Positions 51,360 to 62,591 of a stretch of 64,000 nt of DNA are shown piece after piece; within the stretch, counting starts at the first letter, position 1; each line of letters begins with the position of its first letter. The stretch is from NCBI GenBank assembly GCA_013398955.1, contig VWPU01004543.1:124001-188000 (forward strand). The letters run 5' to 3'. Source of the stretch: Callaeas wilsoni (lineage: Eukaryota; Chordata; Aves; Passeriformes; Callaeidae). A program made the translations under genes and the position numbers. The notes beneath the pieces are model-generated. The model saw only the letters and a program-made list of their open reading frames with translations, was not told the DNA's origin and searched no databases.

Positions 51360-53243
51360 GCATTTTCTGGTGTATGTTTTAAATTATAGAAGTACATTCA
51401 ACTGTGAAAGATCTTGTTGGGTCACTCCATATCCTTTTCTTTCTAAGTTGAATTAAGTCATAAAACTTAGCTTCCAGCAAAAGCTTTCAAAGCAAGGACA
51501 CAATGTTCTTAACTATTACTCTCTTCCTGTCTCATGAAATTGTACATACATCCTGCCAACTTGGAAATCAATGTTTTTAAGTAAATCAAAGGTTTTTTAT
51601 GTCTTTAATGGAGCTAAGTAGCTTCATCTTCCATACCTATTACACTGAATAGTGGTCAAGAAATCTCTCTGCAGAGGTGACAATCGAAACTCAAATCTTC
51701 CAAAAGTTTTTCCCACCTGTAAATATGAACTGGAATGTTGAGATTGTACAGTCAAAAGCACAATATAATCCACATCATGCCAGTTCATGGTATTGTCAAT
51801 AACAATTAGGAAATTTTAACATAAGAATATGAGAAACTAGTGGCCCAATTAGACCAAGATGGACTCTAAGCTTGACTTGATGCAAGGTTCTTGTCCAGTT
51901 TGATTTTTGTAATATCAGACTTATAATAAAACCTCCATAACCATTCTGAAAACTGAAGCCCATAATTACTGGTAAAGGGCCAGACTGTGCTTGAAATTAC
52001 TGATGTAAATGCAGTTGTGTTGACTCAGAGGCTGAGTAAGAAAGGCTATGGTGAACTGACTATATTTTCCATGGTTCCTAATATATACCACCAGCTATTC
52101 AACATAGCTTTACATTTCTCATAGGCTTCAGCCACTCTAGAGGTTACATCAATGCAGCTTCACTGGGTGCTTTTCATGGACTGCTGAGCTTAGTTCTCCC
52201 AAATGCAGGTAATTCTTTCATGTGCTGCAGTTACCTACTAAATCTTCACAGAGCAGAACCCTGGTAAAAAAATTAATGCCTGTTTATGCTGTAGCCTCTG
52301 TCTTTATTTCTATCAGTAGCAGTAACCCAGCTGATCCAAAGTATTTGAGATCTGAGAACTATCTCACATTTACTGAGTTATATTGGAAGACAGACTTAGG
52401 CTTGTCAAAAGAAAGTTAGGTCAACTGACCTATGAAAAGATTGATTTTTCTCACATTTTTTCCAGTCCCTTACAACCTTAGTAGAAGAACTAGATTTCTA
52501 TCCAAAATTTACTGCAGAAGATTTTATAAATTGTCTGTGCATCCAGATGGAAACCATCTATGGTAAATGGACTGGATTTTTCTCTCCTGGTTTCCAAATA
52601 TTTCTCCCTCTATCTAGTGACTGTAGAAGAAATGAAGGACCTGGGTTGGTGGAGTCCCCTCTACCACAGATAAATTTACCACAGGTAAGTAAAACTGTAA
52701 CAAGACAGCACTAAACTTAGGTCTGAGTTAGAAGACTGATTCCTCATAAAGATAATTCCTGAAACCGCACACAGTGAGTGAGAGTGATTGGCACTGTGTA
52801 TCTCAACATGCTTGTAGTCCACCTGAACCAAGCTGGGGAGCCTTTGGTTGTCTCAATCCACACCAAAATAAAGTTGCACTGACTCCAGATCAGTGGTGAG
52901 GAAAATTCTGTAAGTTTTGATAAACAAATCCAAACATATGTATCCAGTGTCTACATGTTTTCAAATACAGTAAGTGCTTATATGACATTTAAATTTCACA
53001 AGTACCAAGTTTCTGCTTTCACAGACTAATCTGACCCGTCTGTAAACCACAAAGGAGAGATCCTTTGTGAGGTTGAGCAATTATTTTTCTCAATTTTTTG
53101 GCTTCTACTTCCTTAGTTAAGGAGCAAAATAAAAAGCGTACCTTGGGAGTTTAGGAAGTTATTAAGAAGAGAAACTTATTCTGGAAAGGAACTTCTTGTT
53201 TCTCATAGATGCCAGACTCAGACAGAAGATGTCTCTTTCTTGT

Positions 53244-53283
53244 CTTCTCCCCTCCCCACACACAAGCCCACCCTCCCCCCCAG
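53244..53283. repeat. C-rich pyrimidine tract
   Basis: TTCTCCCCTCCCC, a CACACA interval and CCACCCTCCCCCCCAG form a strongly pyrimidine-biased tract. It ends in an acceptor-like CAG, but the following open stretch is short and I do not support an exon. Confidence 0.55.
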
Positions 53284-55062
53284 CTAAGAAATACACGGTG
53301 GTTATTTGACTCATTATATTTGTCTACAGGAATCATAACTGAACATTGCCCTTTTGTTTATCTTCTTCAAAGAAATTCCTGTGTCTCGAACCACAACCTT
53401 TTCCAGACAGATGTTTTTATTTTACAGTTTCAACCTCTACAGTTTCACCTGGCCAGCTCCACCTTAGAATTTCATCAGTGTCACAGGTGGAGATAATTTT
53501 GCTATGACTTCACGGTTATTAGTCTTTCTCTTTGCAAATAAGATAAGCTATTATTGTCCCTGAGGGCAAACTATTTTCTCTCGTACTAGCAATGAGTCAG
53601 CAACATGTTGTAATGCATGTGATCATCTCACCGCATGAATTTTCACAGAACTCTATACAGGGTGTTAGCTTGTTTGCTGTGCATTGTCTATGTCTTACTG
53701 AAGTAGTGCATTCAGAGAGTCCTTCTGGGCTGAAAAATACTATGACTTGATGGTAGAGAAACTCACCTGCAGAAGAGTTTCCTCCTTATTCTTTCTACTT
53801 TCCTTCAAGACAGACGCGCAAACTTTTAAACTAAGAGTCTTCATCTGAAACCATGGAGTTACATATTTTATAGAATGATCCTTCAATATTAATTTTGAAG
53901 CTATTTTGATTAGTACAGTTAGTGACCAGATGATGTATAGACTCACAGGGTATTTACACCAGCATTGATAAAGTACTGCAAGGCAGCAGAGGCAATAGAG
54001 GTGTTTTCAGGAGAGCCTTTAGACTGTGACATACATAAAGGAAAGAAACCTGGTGGAATTCTGTCAGTGTTATATTGCACTTGTGAGCATTTGCTCTCAT
54101 CTTTTAAATGCTTGATGATAGTAGATTTTGGGGGGCAAAGTCTGTTTCATATCACTCATGTAATAAAGCAAAGAAGAGGTCTGCCTTATCTTCATTTTTT
54201 TACTATTAACTGAGGAAAGAATGAAGAAAATATGTTTAGCCCATACTTTTTGAAGAATGCTTATGTTTTGAAAGGTTGTGATGTCTCACACAACTGTATT
54301 TCATATACCTGCCATGGGATTTGTAACTAATAAACATTAGTATTATGTAGTAAATATAGCCCTTCAACTACGCTTCCATAATACTCCACTGAGCCTTTGA
54401 AAAACTGTAGAGCATTCTGGCAGCAGTGGGAGGTTAGAGGGAAAGAGTAGAGACTGAAGAAGGAAATTTGGCTGGAAAGAGATCTGTGGTAAGGCATGGA
54501 TCAGATCCCCAAGAAGTCACCTGTTGACTATATTGTGCAGATGTTATGTTGCCTGGAACGCAAAAGTTAAGAAAAATTGCCAAAGAGAAAAAAAAGAGGA
54601 GGAATGACATTTCCTGCAATCATGTGAAGCAGAATAAGCAGAGTTATTTAGGCCATGAATTAATATATGAAAAGGGTTTAATGTGAACAGAATTACTTGC
54701 ATTGACTGTCGGTCACAGCAGTAAAAGAGCACAAAGGCATAAAAATGATGGTGGTAGCTGGTCCCAGCCAATGCCCACATTCAGCTGCCGTTGGAAACAT
54801 CCCAGGCTTTGCCAGGAGCTTCACTGAAAGTCTCAGAAAGGTTTGCACAGTGAAATGGTAAACTTTAGTTTCTACCAGTTTTCTCTGTAACTACCTGTTG
54901 TACTATACCTCAGGTTCCCTTCTGAGATATGAAAGAAAACAGAGGAACTGGAAAGAATTTTTCTTAATTTTGAAGGTTTTGGAGATTTGTCTTGGGGGGC
55001 ATTAATGTCAGCTCTTATGGAGAGATTTTTATTGATGAAAATTTAGAAACATCTGTGAATAA

Positions 55063-55095
55063 CTTTTCTTTTTTTTTTTTCTATTTTTTATTTCC
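55063..55095. repeat. T-rich low-complexity tract
   Basis: A long T run (CTTTTCTT followed by more than ten T), a short CTA interruption and a further T-rich segment end in CCCCCC. It is simple sequence. Confidence 0.7.
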
Positions 55096-56654
55096 CCCCA
55101 AGACACTGTGTACTTGTGTCTCTTGGAAACATTTGTAAAGCTTGTTGTCTTTTGATATCAGTTCCTTTCTTTATATTTCCCCTTCAAGAAAGAATATGTC
55201 TCTTCAAATGAAGAGTCAGTCTTAAAGCAACAGAAAAAAAAGAAGCAGGTGGACCACTCATTTTAGATAAAAGGCATTATTCTTGAAAGAAATTTGGGTT
55301 GTCTGTTTCTGTTGGTCATGTCAGGACCTATTTACTTTACCTGCAGGAGCAATCTGATTTCAGTTATTTCCACACTTTGGACTGAAACGCTATCAAAAGA
55401 CAAAAGCACAGATGTGTCTATCGCAACTTTCACCTCAAACTTTGTAAAAGGCTCAACAAAACACTCTGTGGGTGTGTTTAGCTTTCAGAAAGCATATTTT
55501 TATCTAAGAACAAATGTTTCAAATATTATGAACAATATAATTACAAAATAGCTAATAAAAACAAAACATACTCAGAAACTTCCTCTTAAGGATGATGATT
55601 GAGTTCTACTATTCTGGAAAATTGTAAAGATATGATCATAATTTCTTGGTTTTTACTCTGAAGGAAAATTTTTTTGTTTTTTTGCCTTCAGTGGAAAAAT
55701 TCTCTTTTAATGTAAAATACAGACTGTTACTTTCTCATTGCAATACCTAAAATGTATGCCTTGCTCAATGATTTGTTTCACATAATAATTGTGTCACTGA
55801 GAAACACATTGCTGGGATGTTTTCTTTAGTCGTGTTAGAACTTCCTCTGTGCACAAGGTCTCTTGCTTCTCATCAATCTGGAGACTCTGCAGACAAATTA
55901 CCTGCCTTTCATCTTTCTGCTAGAGGGTGGAAAAAAGATTACTAGAGGAAAAAAAAGGCTTAGTAAGAGTTTTTGTGTAATAGAGTTGGAATGTGAGACA
56001 GAGACAGATAATTTCAGGAAGAAAGACTTTTTAAAAAACAGAATGGAAAAGGAAGATGAGAAGATAAGTTATGCCTTCTTTTATATTTACCTTTAAAGTT
56101 TCTACTTTACTATATAAAATTCCTTAGTTTTTATTAATAAAAAGTACTATTTATTAAATGTACTATTGCTACTATTAACCTTCTGGTAGATCAACAAATC
56201 TCAGGGAAGAATTGTAATTTAACTGGAGAAGAAGGAAGGGAACCTATTAATCTGCTTTTCCTTTCTTTTGAAGTAAATTAAGGAAGTGTGAAATTATGGC
56301 ATAGGATCTCGTTCCTCTTCCTCAATACAAGCAGGCCTAGCCTTCTTACCATTTCATAATAAAGCAGAGAAGAATCTGTCTGAATGATGCTGAAAAGAAA
56401 ATCTGATAACTTTAATTTTACTTCAGACATTTCAGAGACTGCCAGACTTTGAATATGACATTCGTAGATTAAAGTTTTCAGAACTGTCAGATCTTTCCCT
56501 CTCTGACCAGCATTTCCAGCATTTGAGAACATTTGCTCACAGTGGTTGTCTTGGAGAGTGCTGCTTTATCAAAATCTTGCAGGAAAATCTAAGAAACATG
56601 ATATTAAATTAAGTCTGCTGAAGGTTGATACTGCCATAGGAAGTGGGTCCTGGA

Positions 56655-56745
56655 CTCTTCAAACTGCAGAGAATTGAACCTGTGTTCTCCAGTATCTGTG
56701 TCCGAACCACAGGTCTGAGTACAAGCCTGAGTGATATGCTGCTCT
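56655..56745 (-). mobile_element. possible relic of a tRNA-derived SINE (MIR-like)
   Basis: On the minus strand GGTTCAATTC (56671-56680) matches the tRNA B-box pattern GGTTCRANYC. The bases before it, GATACTGGAGAACACA, resemble the anticodon-arm to T-arm region of MIR-like and other tRNA-headed SINEs, where a GGAGTCAGGAGACC-like run precedes the B-box. A matching A-box is not clear, and the T-stem pairs poorly, so it is not a tRNA gene. It lies about 100 bp upstream of the solo LTR. The resemblance is by eye and may be chance. Confidence 0.25.
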
Positions 56746-56849
56746 GGCAGTTGAAGCTGATGCATCTGTGCTGCTGAGAACAGAGATGTCATAGGGTGGA
56801 AAGGAAAGTAGGCAAAAAAGAACCTATTCTGGGGGTTGGAGTGCCCTGC

Positions 56850-57449
56850 TGTGGTGGGCTGACCTTGGCTGGATGCCAGTTTCCTGTCAAGCTGCTCTAT
56901 CACTCATCTGGACAGGGCAGGGAGAAAATAAGTTGGAAAAAACTCATGGGTCAAGATAAGGGCAATTTAATAAAGCAAAAGCAAAGGTCATGCATGCAGA
57001 AGCACAGGAAACAGAAATATTTTATTTGTTGCTTCCCATCAGAAGTGGATGTCTTGCCACTTCCCAGGAAATGGCTTCAGTACACGTAGTAGTTGCTCCA
57101 GAAGGAAAATTACGTAAATAACAAATCACCCCAGACCCCACTCTCCCATTCCCCTCCTCTTTTCTTTCAGGTTTTATTGCTGACAAGACACGTGGTATGG
57201 AATATTATGGGGTATCCCTTAGGTCAGTTTGGGTCAGCTGTCCTGGCCGTATTGTCTCCCAAGATCATGCCCACCAACAACCTGTTGGTGAGAGGAGAAT
57301 GTTGGACTGAGCTGATGCTGCCTGAGCTCTTCTCAGCAGTAATGCAAACACTGGTGTGTTATCAACACCTTTCCAGGTGTCAATGCAGAGCACAGCACTG
57401 TGAGGGCTGCTATGGGAAAATTAACTCCATCCCAGCCAGAAAAAATACA
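56850..57449 (+). mobile_element. solo LTR of an avian endogenous retrovirus (likely ERVL class)
   Basis: The 600-bp unit begins TGTGGTGGGCTGACCTTGGC and ends AATACA, so it has the TG...CA ends of an LTR. I recognise the internal words from a very common bird LTR: GCTGCTCTATCACTC, CTCATGGGTCAAGATAAGGG, TTAATAAAGCAAAAGCAAAG, TTTATTGCTGACAAGA, GGGTCAGCTGTCCTGGC and AAATTAACTCCATCCCAGCC. Flanking 5-mers CCTGC (56845-56849) and CTTGC (57450-57454) differ at one base and look like an aged target-site duplication. Five bases fits ERVL-type integration. An AATAAA at 56969-56974 is a plausible LTR poly(A) signal. No gag, pol or env sequence is attached, so the copy is the product of LTR-LTR recombination. 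The family name is left open. Confidence 0.88.
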
Positions 57450-57476
57450 CTTGCTAAGGGACACAACTAAAATGCC

Positions 57477-57530
57477 ATGTATGCATTTATATTAGGTCAT
57501 GTTGATGTATGCATTCATATTAGATCATCA
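57477..57530. repeat. two-copy tandem repeat, 28-bp period
   Basis: ATGTATGCATTTATATTAGG at 57477 is repeated 28 bases later at 57505 with two or three substitutions, and the second copy ends at about 57530. The pair starts 27 bp after the LTR end and lies outside the target-site duplication, so it belongs to host DNA. Slippage is the simplest origin. Confidence 0.75.
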
Positions 57531-58659
57531 CTGAAAAAGATCAAAACCATTCCTGCAAGCAGGAACCATTACCTCAACTTTTTGCTAAAGCTGCATCTGA
57601 AATAAGCATATGAATTAAAATGAATTCTGTTCAGTGTTGGTTTCTCAACAACTATGTTACTTGAAATCTTGAAGAAAAGTGTATGTAAATGGATATAAAC
57701 ATATGTCAATATGCATTGAAACATGCATGAACAGAAAAGTACTAATTTTCTTATCGAAATCATCTGCTAAACTATTAAGTCTTAAATGGCAAAAAAGAGG
57801 AAACCGTCTAATTGTTCTGTGCTTTATATCTTCTCTGACTGCTCCAAGTTTTCTTGAGAAAACCCTCGCCAGAAACCTGTGGTTTCCTTATGTCTCAGAA
57901 CTATATTGCTGGTTATTTGTATAGTTGATTGAGGTTTCATTTTGACTGTCAGATTCCAGCACTTACTTCTGTGATTCATTTTTACTAAAAGAAATCACCA
58001 ATTCCCCTCCACTTGAAATCACTTTCCCGGATGATTAAGAAATGCAGTTCCACACTACCACAGGACTTTCCGAATTCTCTTCCTTCAAATACTATGTCCC
58101 GAAGTTCCTTTAATGCTGTTCCCAGAAAGTGACGCATGGTCCTTTATTAATTGTAGAATATGTTAACTTCATGAATGCACTAGAAATGTGTTTTTCTATT
58201 CTCAGCATAGCTTGAAGGAAATATCATTGCCAAGGCATTATCTCCAACTGATCTTGTACTAGTAGTGTAAATGTAACTTTTTAATAATTCTTTAAAACTT
58301 AGCCCAATTTATAAAAAAGTTAATGTAGACCTGATTTCGTTTCTACAGACTACCTCTTTAATTGCATTAATAATTGTAGACATTTAAGGCTAAACACTAA
58401 TTTCATGAAAAATGAGGACAAAAACTCTCCTGCTGTAGGTTGGCCAGTATTTTGCTCTGTTCATGCGTAAGTTTATTGCTGATATGGCACATTGCCTCTT
58501 TATTATTATTGGTGTTTTGCATTGTAACAATCTGAATGATACTACGCAGGAAGTAACCCACTTTTCTGAATTGGATGGATAGGTTTATCCCAGTGTCAGG
58601 AAATAAATGGGAATATTCCAGTGTTGGCTTCAGATACATTCTCTGGTATCATCAAGGGC

Positions 58660-59223
58660 ATGTTTGGAGAAAAACCTTGTGTTTGTATAGAGATGGTAAG
58701 TGGAGCAGTTCATATTCTTAGTTATGTTGTGCCCTCTGGCAAGCCTGCCAGGAGAGTGCTGTGCTTGTTTTGTGAAGAGAAACCTCCTCCACATTCCAGC
58801 TTGAGCATATCTATTGTTTTCAGACATAAACAGATGTCTTCCTTACCTAAGGGAAGCTCTCAAAAATCTGGAAGTAAAACAGAAGAAACTGATGTGAAAC
58901 CACAACAGTATTTGACGTGTCTGCATGCATTAATAATCTCAACTTTAGCTGAAGGCAGAGTTCTGTTGCATTCAGCTTTATTTATTTGCTTGGTTTCTGC
59001 CCTGCAGTATGGAAGAACAAAAAGGGATATTAGTGTTAATTTAATTTTTAAAATTTCAATTAGGATTTTGTTAAATACATGCATGCTTATTATGTCATTC
59101 AGAGTCTTTAAAAGCAAGATAATTCAGAGCTGCTTAAGAAGAGCTGGGAAAAGGGGAGTAAACATGTTCTTCATTCTGCCAAACTGCCCTCTATTTCACG
59201 GTCCAAAATCTCAAAATTTGTGA
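58660..59223 (+). CDS. unassigned 187-codon open frame
   Basis: This is the longest stop-free frame in the window outside G+C-rich patches. The first ATG is at 58660 (MFGEKPCVCIEM) and the stop is TGA at 59221-59223. The frame is open back to about 58621. The middle has a polar Ser, Lys and Glu segment (SSLPKGSSQKSGSKTEETDV), followed by a hydrophobic stretch near residues 95-120 and a basic C-terminus. No domain or repeat family is recognised, and no promoter, strong Kozak context or nearby poly(A) signal is evident. A frame this long is uncommon but not impossible in 128 kb of two-strand A+T-rich sequence. It could be chance, a decayed retrocopy, or a lineage-specific small gene. Confidence 0.12.
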   Translation: MFGEKPCVCIEMVSGAVHILSYVVPSGKPARRVLCLFCEEKPPPHSSLSISIVFRHKQMSSLPKGSSQKSGSKTEETDVKPQQYLTCLHALIISTLAEGRVLLHSALFICLVSALQYGRTKRDISVNLIFKISIRILLNTCMLIMSFRVFKSKIIQSCLRRAGKRGVNMFFILPNCPLFHGPKSQNL

Positions 59224-59509
59224 TGAGATAAAACTACAGATCCAGAGTAGAGCTTTTTCTAATAATTCTGATAGGGTGGATGAATTTTGTTCGCATGAAT
59301 CTTGTCTGACTGCTAACAAAATGCATATATTTGGGGTTTTTTTAGAGTCTATACATTTACTTTCTGTTACAGGCTAATCTGTCTTTTCCAGCCTTATACA
59401 AATGTCTGTAGGACATTGAGACATGTGTTAGGGTTTAGCTGCCTGTGGGAGGTAAGATGATAACCCCAAGTAGGTCACATTTACAACTCCTTCATGAAGA
59501 CAAGACACA

Positions 59510-60000
59510 CCAAACTTACGCTACGTTTGAGACTCACCTCCCTTGAGTGCCTTGCCTCTCTCCTCTCTCGTCACCCAGCTACACCACGGTTACAACACAC
59601 ACTGCGTGATGACATCAAAACAACGCTAATATTGAGTAACTACCGGGAGTATTGAGAAAAAGTACTGTATGTTCAAGGACAGCAGGAGAAGCGTACCGGT
59701 GAAGGGGAAGAAAGGGAAGTGTTGAACACAGTGCAAGAATAACGGAAGTGGAGAACTTTTAGAGTGAGGCGCAGTGCCCCCAGCAGAGCCCTGTACTACA
59801 GCCAGCTCTACAGCTGCTGGGAAAGCCACATGTCACAGCACAGCAAAGGCTGATCCAGCATCTCTCCAGCAAACCACACCGCAGCGACACTGGTGCTGCC
59901 TTTGCTGTTGGTGTCGTAGTGCAGAGCAGACACAGCTGGGTGAGATATCTCCCTGCGAGGTTACACCCACTTGCAGAAGTAGCGGCTGGGATGCAACAAT
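59510..60000 (-). promoter_or_regulatory. CpG-rich block with minus-strand splice donor, possible promoter and first exon
   Basis: I count about 16 CpG between 59519 and 59985, against almost none nearby. On the minus strand the block ends in GGGAG followed by GTGAGT (donor GT at 59536-59537), which matches the splice-donor consensus very well. Such a layout, CpG-rich DNA ending in a strong donor, is typical of a promoter with a first exon reading to the left. No TATA box is obvious, which is usual for CpG promoters. Alternatively the block is a young inserted LTR or other element with undecayed CpG. I looked for TG...CA ends with a target duplication and found none that convinced me. The product, if any, is unknown. 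Confidence 0.3.
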
Positions 60001-61642
60001 CCTTATGTGAAAGTCAAGATGCCCAGCAACTTAGATTTTTTAATTATTATTTTTTAATTCTCACCTGATGGTCAGAATAGAAGGAGGTCATGACTCCTCA
60101 GTCCTGGAATGAAGAAACAGTAGTTCTACAAGAAGGAAAGAATGAGAATCTAAAGCATGGTATGGCAAAGAAAAAAAAGTGATGAAGTGATTGGAAGGAT
60201 TCAAGAAATGAAAATCAATTCTACTTTTAATTCTTGTAAAATTTAAGTGCAAGTAGCCTTTTATGTCCATAAAACTCAGTGAGACATAATTTAAAATAAG
60301 AGACTAAGTATAAACTAAAACTACTCGGAGACGGAAGAATTTAAGCTGTCTCATTCATAAGTAAACTATAGAATTTAATTTGTTCATAAAGCAAACGAGG
60401 TTTCCAGTAGAAATTCTTAAGAATTATAGCTATTACAATAGACTGCTATCTTTAATTTTATTTGTTATTTCTGAATGTGCATCATCTTGGTTTCCATGCT
60501 ACGGTAGTGTGATTCATATCTTGTGGTTAGGAAGACTGACTTTTTGTTTCCAAAATTTCTGCTGTGAGCAAACATCTGTTGAAATGTAGATAGTTTGTGG
60601 TGTACAGATGAAATATGTATTCTTTATAACCTCCTCCAGTAAGAACAGACTTGTAATAAGTAACAATACTATTCTCACAGTTTCACTCTTGGCACATTAT
60701 CCCCTAATAATATGATCAAATATTTTTTCTACTTAGAAAGAAAGGTCTAGTGTGATATTTACATGTATGTGATTTGCATCATTTCTAGGTTGTAGATGCA
60801 TACATCACTCTTGTTGCAGGGAAGACTATTTCTATACTTTAACATTTTATAATCAAAATCAATATTCCATAAAATATAATAATTTCTATTATATAGAGCA
60901 AAGCCTCGTTACAGTACCAAGAAACCCTTGTTCAACTAGAAATCCAGCTTTAAATCCTAAGAGCAGAGAGGTTTTCTTATGCAGTTGGTTTATCGGGCTG
61001 TAGTGGGAACTGTCTATCATGTTACAACATGAGTACTCATTGACAGGACCTCCCTCCTGCTGGTGCCATCTCTCAAGACTCCAAATAGGGTTTATATATC
61101 TAAACCACAGATCCACACTTTTGCATCCCTATGCTTCTCTCCTTTTCTCAACTGGGGACAACACTCAGAAGGAGCAGAAGACCCACAGCCTTTCTGTTAC
61201 ATGTCCGTGGTATCTATCATGAGTCACCTTACCATCCTTAATACTTGATGTCTTAGGTAATTCTCTTAGAAAAAAAAAGACCTCTTTCTCACCAAATTGG
61301 AGACGTACCTCATATTTCCTATCTCAAAGGAGCCCAGGTCTGGTCCACTTGAAGGTCACCCAGAAGCGCACCCAAGTCACCTAGAGAGATACAGAAACAG
61401 CTCTTCCTTGCTCTGTACATACAGAAAAGTCAATCAATCACTTGCAAACTGTTACAATGGGTACTATGGTTCAACAGTACCTTTCTGGAGAGTGGCATTA
61501 TGTTCACACTACAGAGTGGTGCATACGGATGGGCTTCCTGGAATCCCTCTGTGGCCAAGACGATGCTGTCATTGTGTATTGTAACATGGATGGAAAATGG
61601 AATTCTACAAAATTTTGCTGTGAGAATTCTCATATGAACAAA
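60001..61642. other. A+T-rich non-coding stretch
   Basis: I see no gene. A T/A-only tract lies at about 60036-60058. Frames of 60-95 codons at 60380-61633 overlap on both strands and lack domains. Confidence 0.55.
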
Positions 61643-61727
61643 GAATCATTTAGACTGAAAAAGATTTTTAAGACCATTGTGCCCAACTGTTAACCTAGCA
61701 CCACCAAGTCCAACACTATGTCCCTAA
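61643..61727 (-). mobile_element. CR1 LINE 3' tail, minus strand
   Basis: On the plus strand the segment reads GAATCATTTAGACTGAAAAA, then GCCCAACTGTTAACCTAGCA and CCACCAAGTCCAACACTATG. This is the reverse complement of the CR1 3' region, where the tail ends with AAATGATTC. Only about 85 bp remain, a severe 5' truncation that is usual for CR1. There is no coding content. It overlaps the end of an 83-codon plus-strand frame, which is therefore not a gene. Confidence 0.88.
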
Positions 61728-62531
61728 TAAAAACTAATATTTTGTGATGGTCAGGAAACCTGTGAGGTTTTTGAAGTTCTGGCTGCCTTAATTGGATCCT
61801 TGTATATTTGCATGTCTTCAGCAACTTCAGATGTTTGCATTTAGGGGAAACATATGTAATTAAATCATTAATACACTGTTGTCTAGCATTTTCAGCTGTT
61901 AGGTGAGGAAGAACTTTTAAAAGACAAAACTTATGGCTTTATTTTTTGTGTCAGAATATTTGATTTCATTAATTGCTCAAAAATCTTGTATTATTTTTTT
62001 GGTTAAGGACTTTGCCAGACTTTTGGACGAATCAGAAATAACTTCAGAATGTTTTTATTCTCTACTTCAGTACTAATTTTGAGTTGCCAGAAAGAAAATT
62101 GTCTAAAAATTGCTATAAAATAAGAAACAGGTTGTATTTCACTTCTGTTTTGAGCCCATAAACAGTACAGAACAGCACTGACAGACCCAAAGATAAAACA
62201 ACCTCTTCCGTGTTTTTTGTTTAGCTGTCATGTCAGCTGGCATATGTGGATAAATGGGGAAGAACGAGCTCTGCATCCATCCACAAAATGTGCAAACACT
62301 GTGTAGGAGTGTGTACCACCCTTTTCTGTAACACCTGTTTTATAGATAAAGATGAGCCTCCAGCTCTCGTCACGGCCCAGAGATACTACTGGAGTGCACT
62401 AACCCTGCTGGAAATCCTGACTGCCGTGGTGCTGCAGAGAGTTTTTACTGTAGCACAGAGAAAACCAGAAAGCCATTACAGAATTCCGGTGTGACTATAC
62501 CACGTCTTAACCACAGGTTTCTTTTTTCTGA
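61728..62531. other. A+T-rich non-coding stretch between two CR1 tails
   Basis: I see no gene. A plus-strand frame of 82 codons at 62246-62494 is Cys and Thr-rich at the start but has no ordered Cys/His spacing that would mark a zinc finger. Confidence 0.55.
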
Positions 62532-62591
62532 GAAAGGTTGGACTGGATGACCCATGAGGTCACCTTCCAACCTGGTATTCTATGATTCTAC
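62532..62591 (+). mobile_element. CR1 LINE 3' tail
   Basis: GGTTGGACTGGATGACCCAT and GAGGTCACCTTCCAACCTGG followed by TATTCTATGATTCTA form a typical CR1 3' end of only about 60 bp. The tail differs from those at 24.8 kb and 61.6 kb, indicating another CR1 subfamily. The copy is a fragment with no coding content. Confidence 0.92.

Larger units (their letters stand above)
48921..56654. other. A+T-rich non-coding stretch
   Basis: I see no gene. It contains an A-rich CCAAA-type tract (49256-49332), an inverted repeat (50366-50389), T runs (51341-51359, 55063-55095) and a C-rich pyrimidine tract (53244-53283) followed by CAG. Frames of up to 107 codons are present without domains. Confidence 0.55.

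Noticed and set aside
53284..53496. Exon after the C-rich tract ending in CCCAG
   Set aside because: The frame gives no recognisable peptide and no good donor or poly(A) signal follows closely.
56671..56680. A tRNA gene on the minus strand at the B-box GGTTCAATTC
   Set aside because: The T-stem does not pair, no clear A-box or acceptor stem is present; at most it is a SINE relic.
59426..60000. LTR starting at TGTTAGGG and ending near GCAACA
   Set aside because: No matching target-site duplication and no LTR words I recognise, so I kept only the CpG-rich description.
61442..61693. 83-codon plus-strand frame with several cysteines
   Set aside because: Its end runs into the minus-strand CR1 tail at 61643, the cysteines have no known spacing, and no splice or promoter context supports it.
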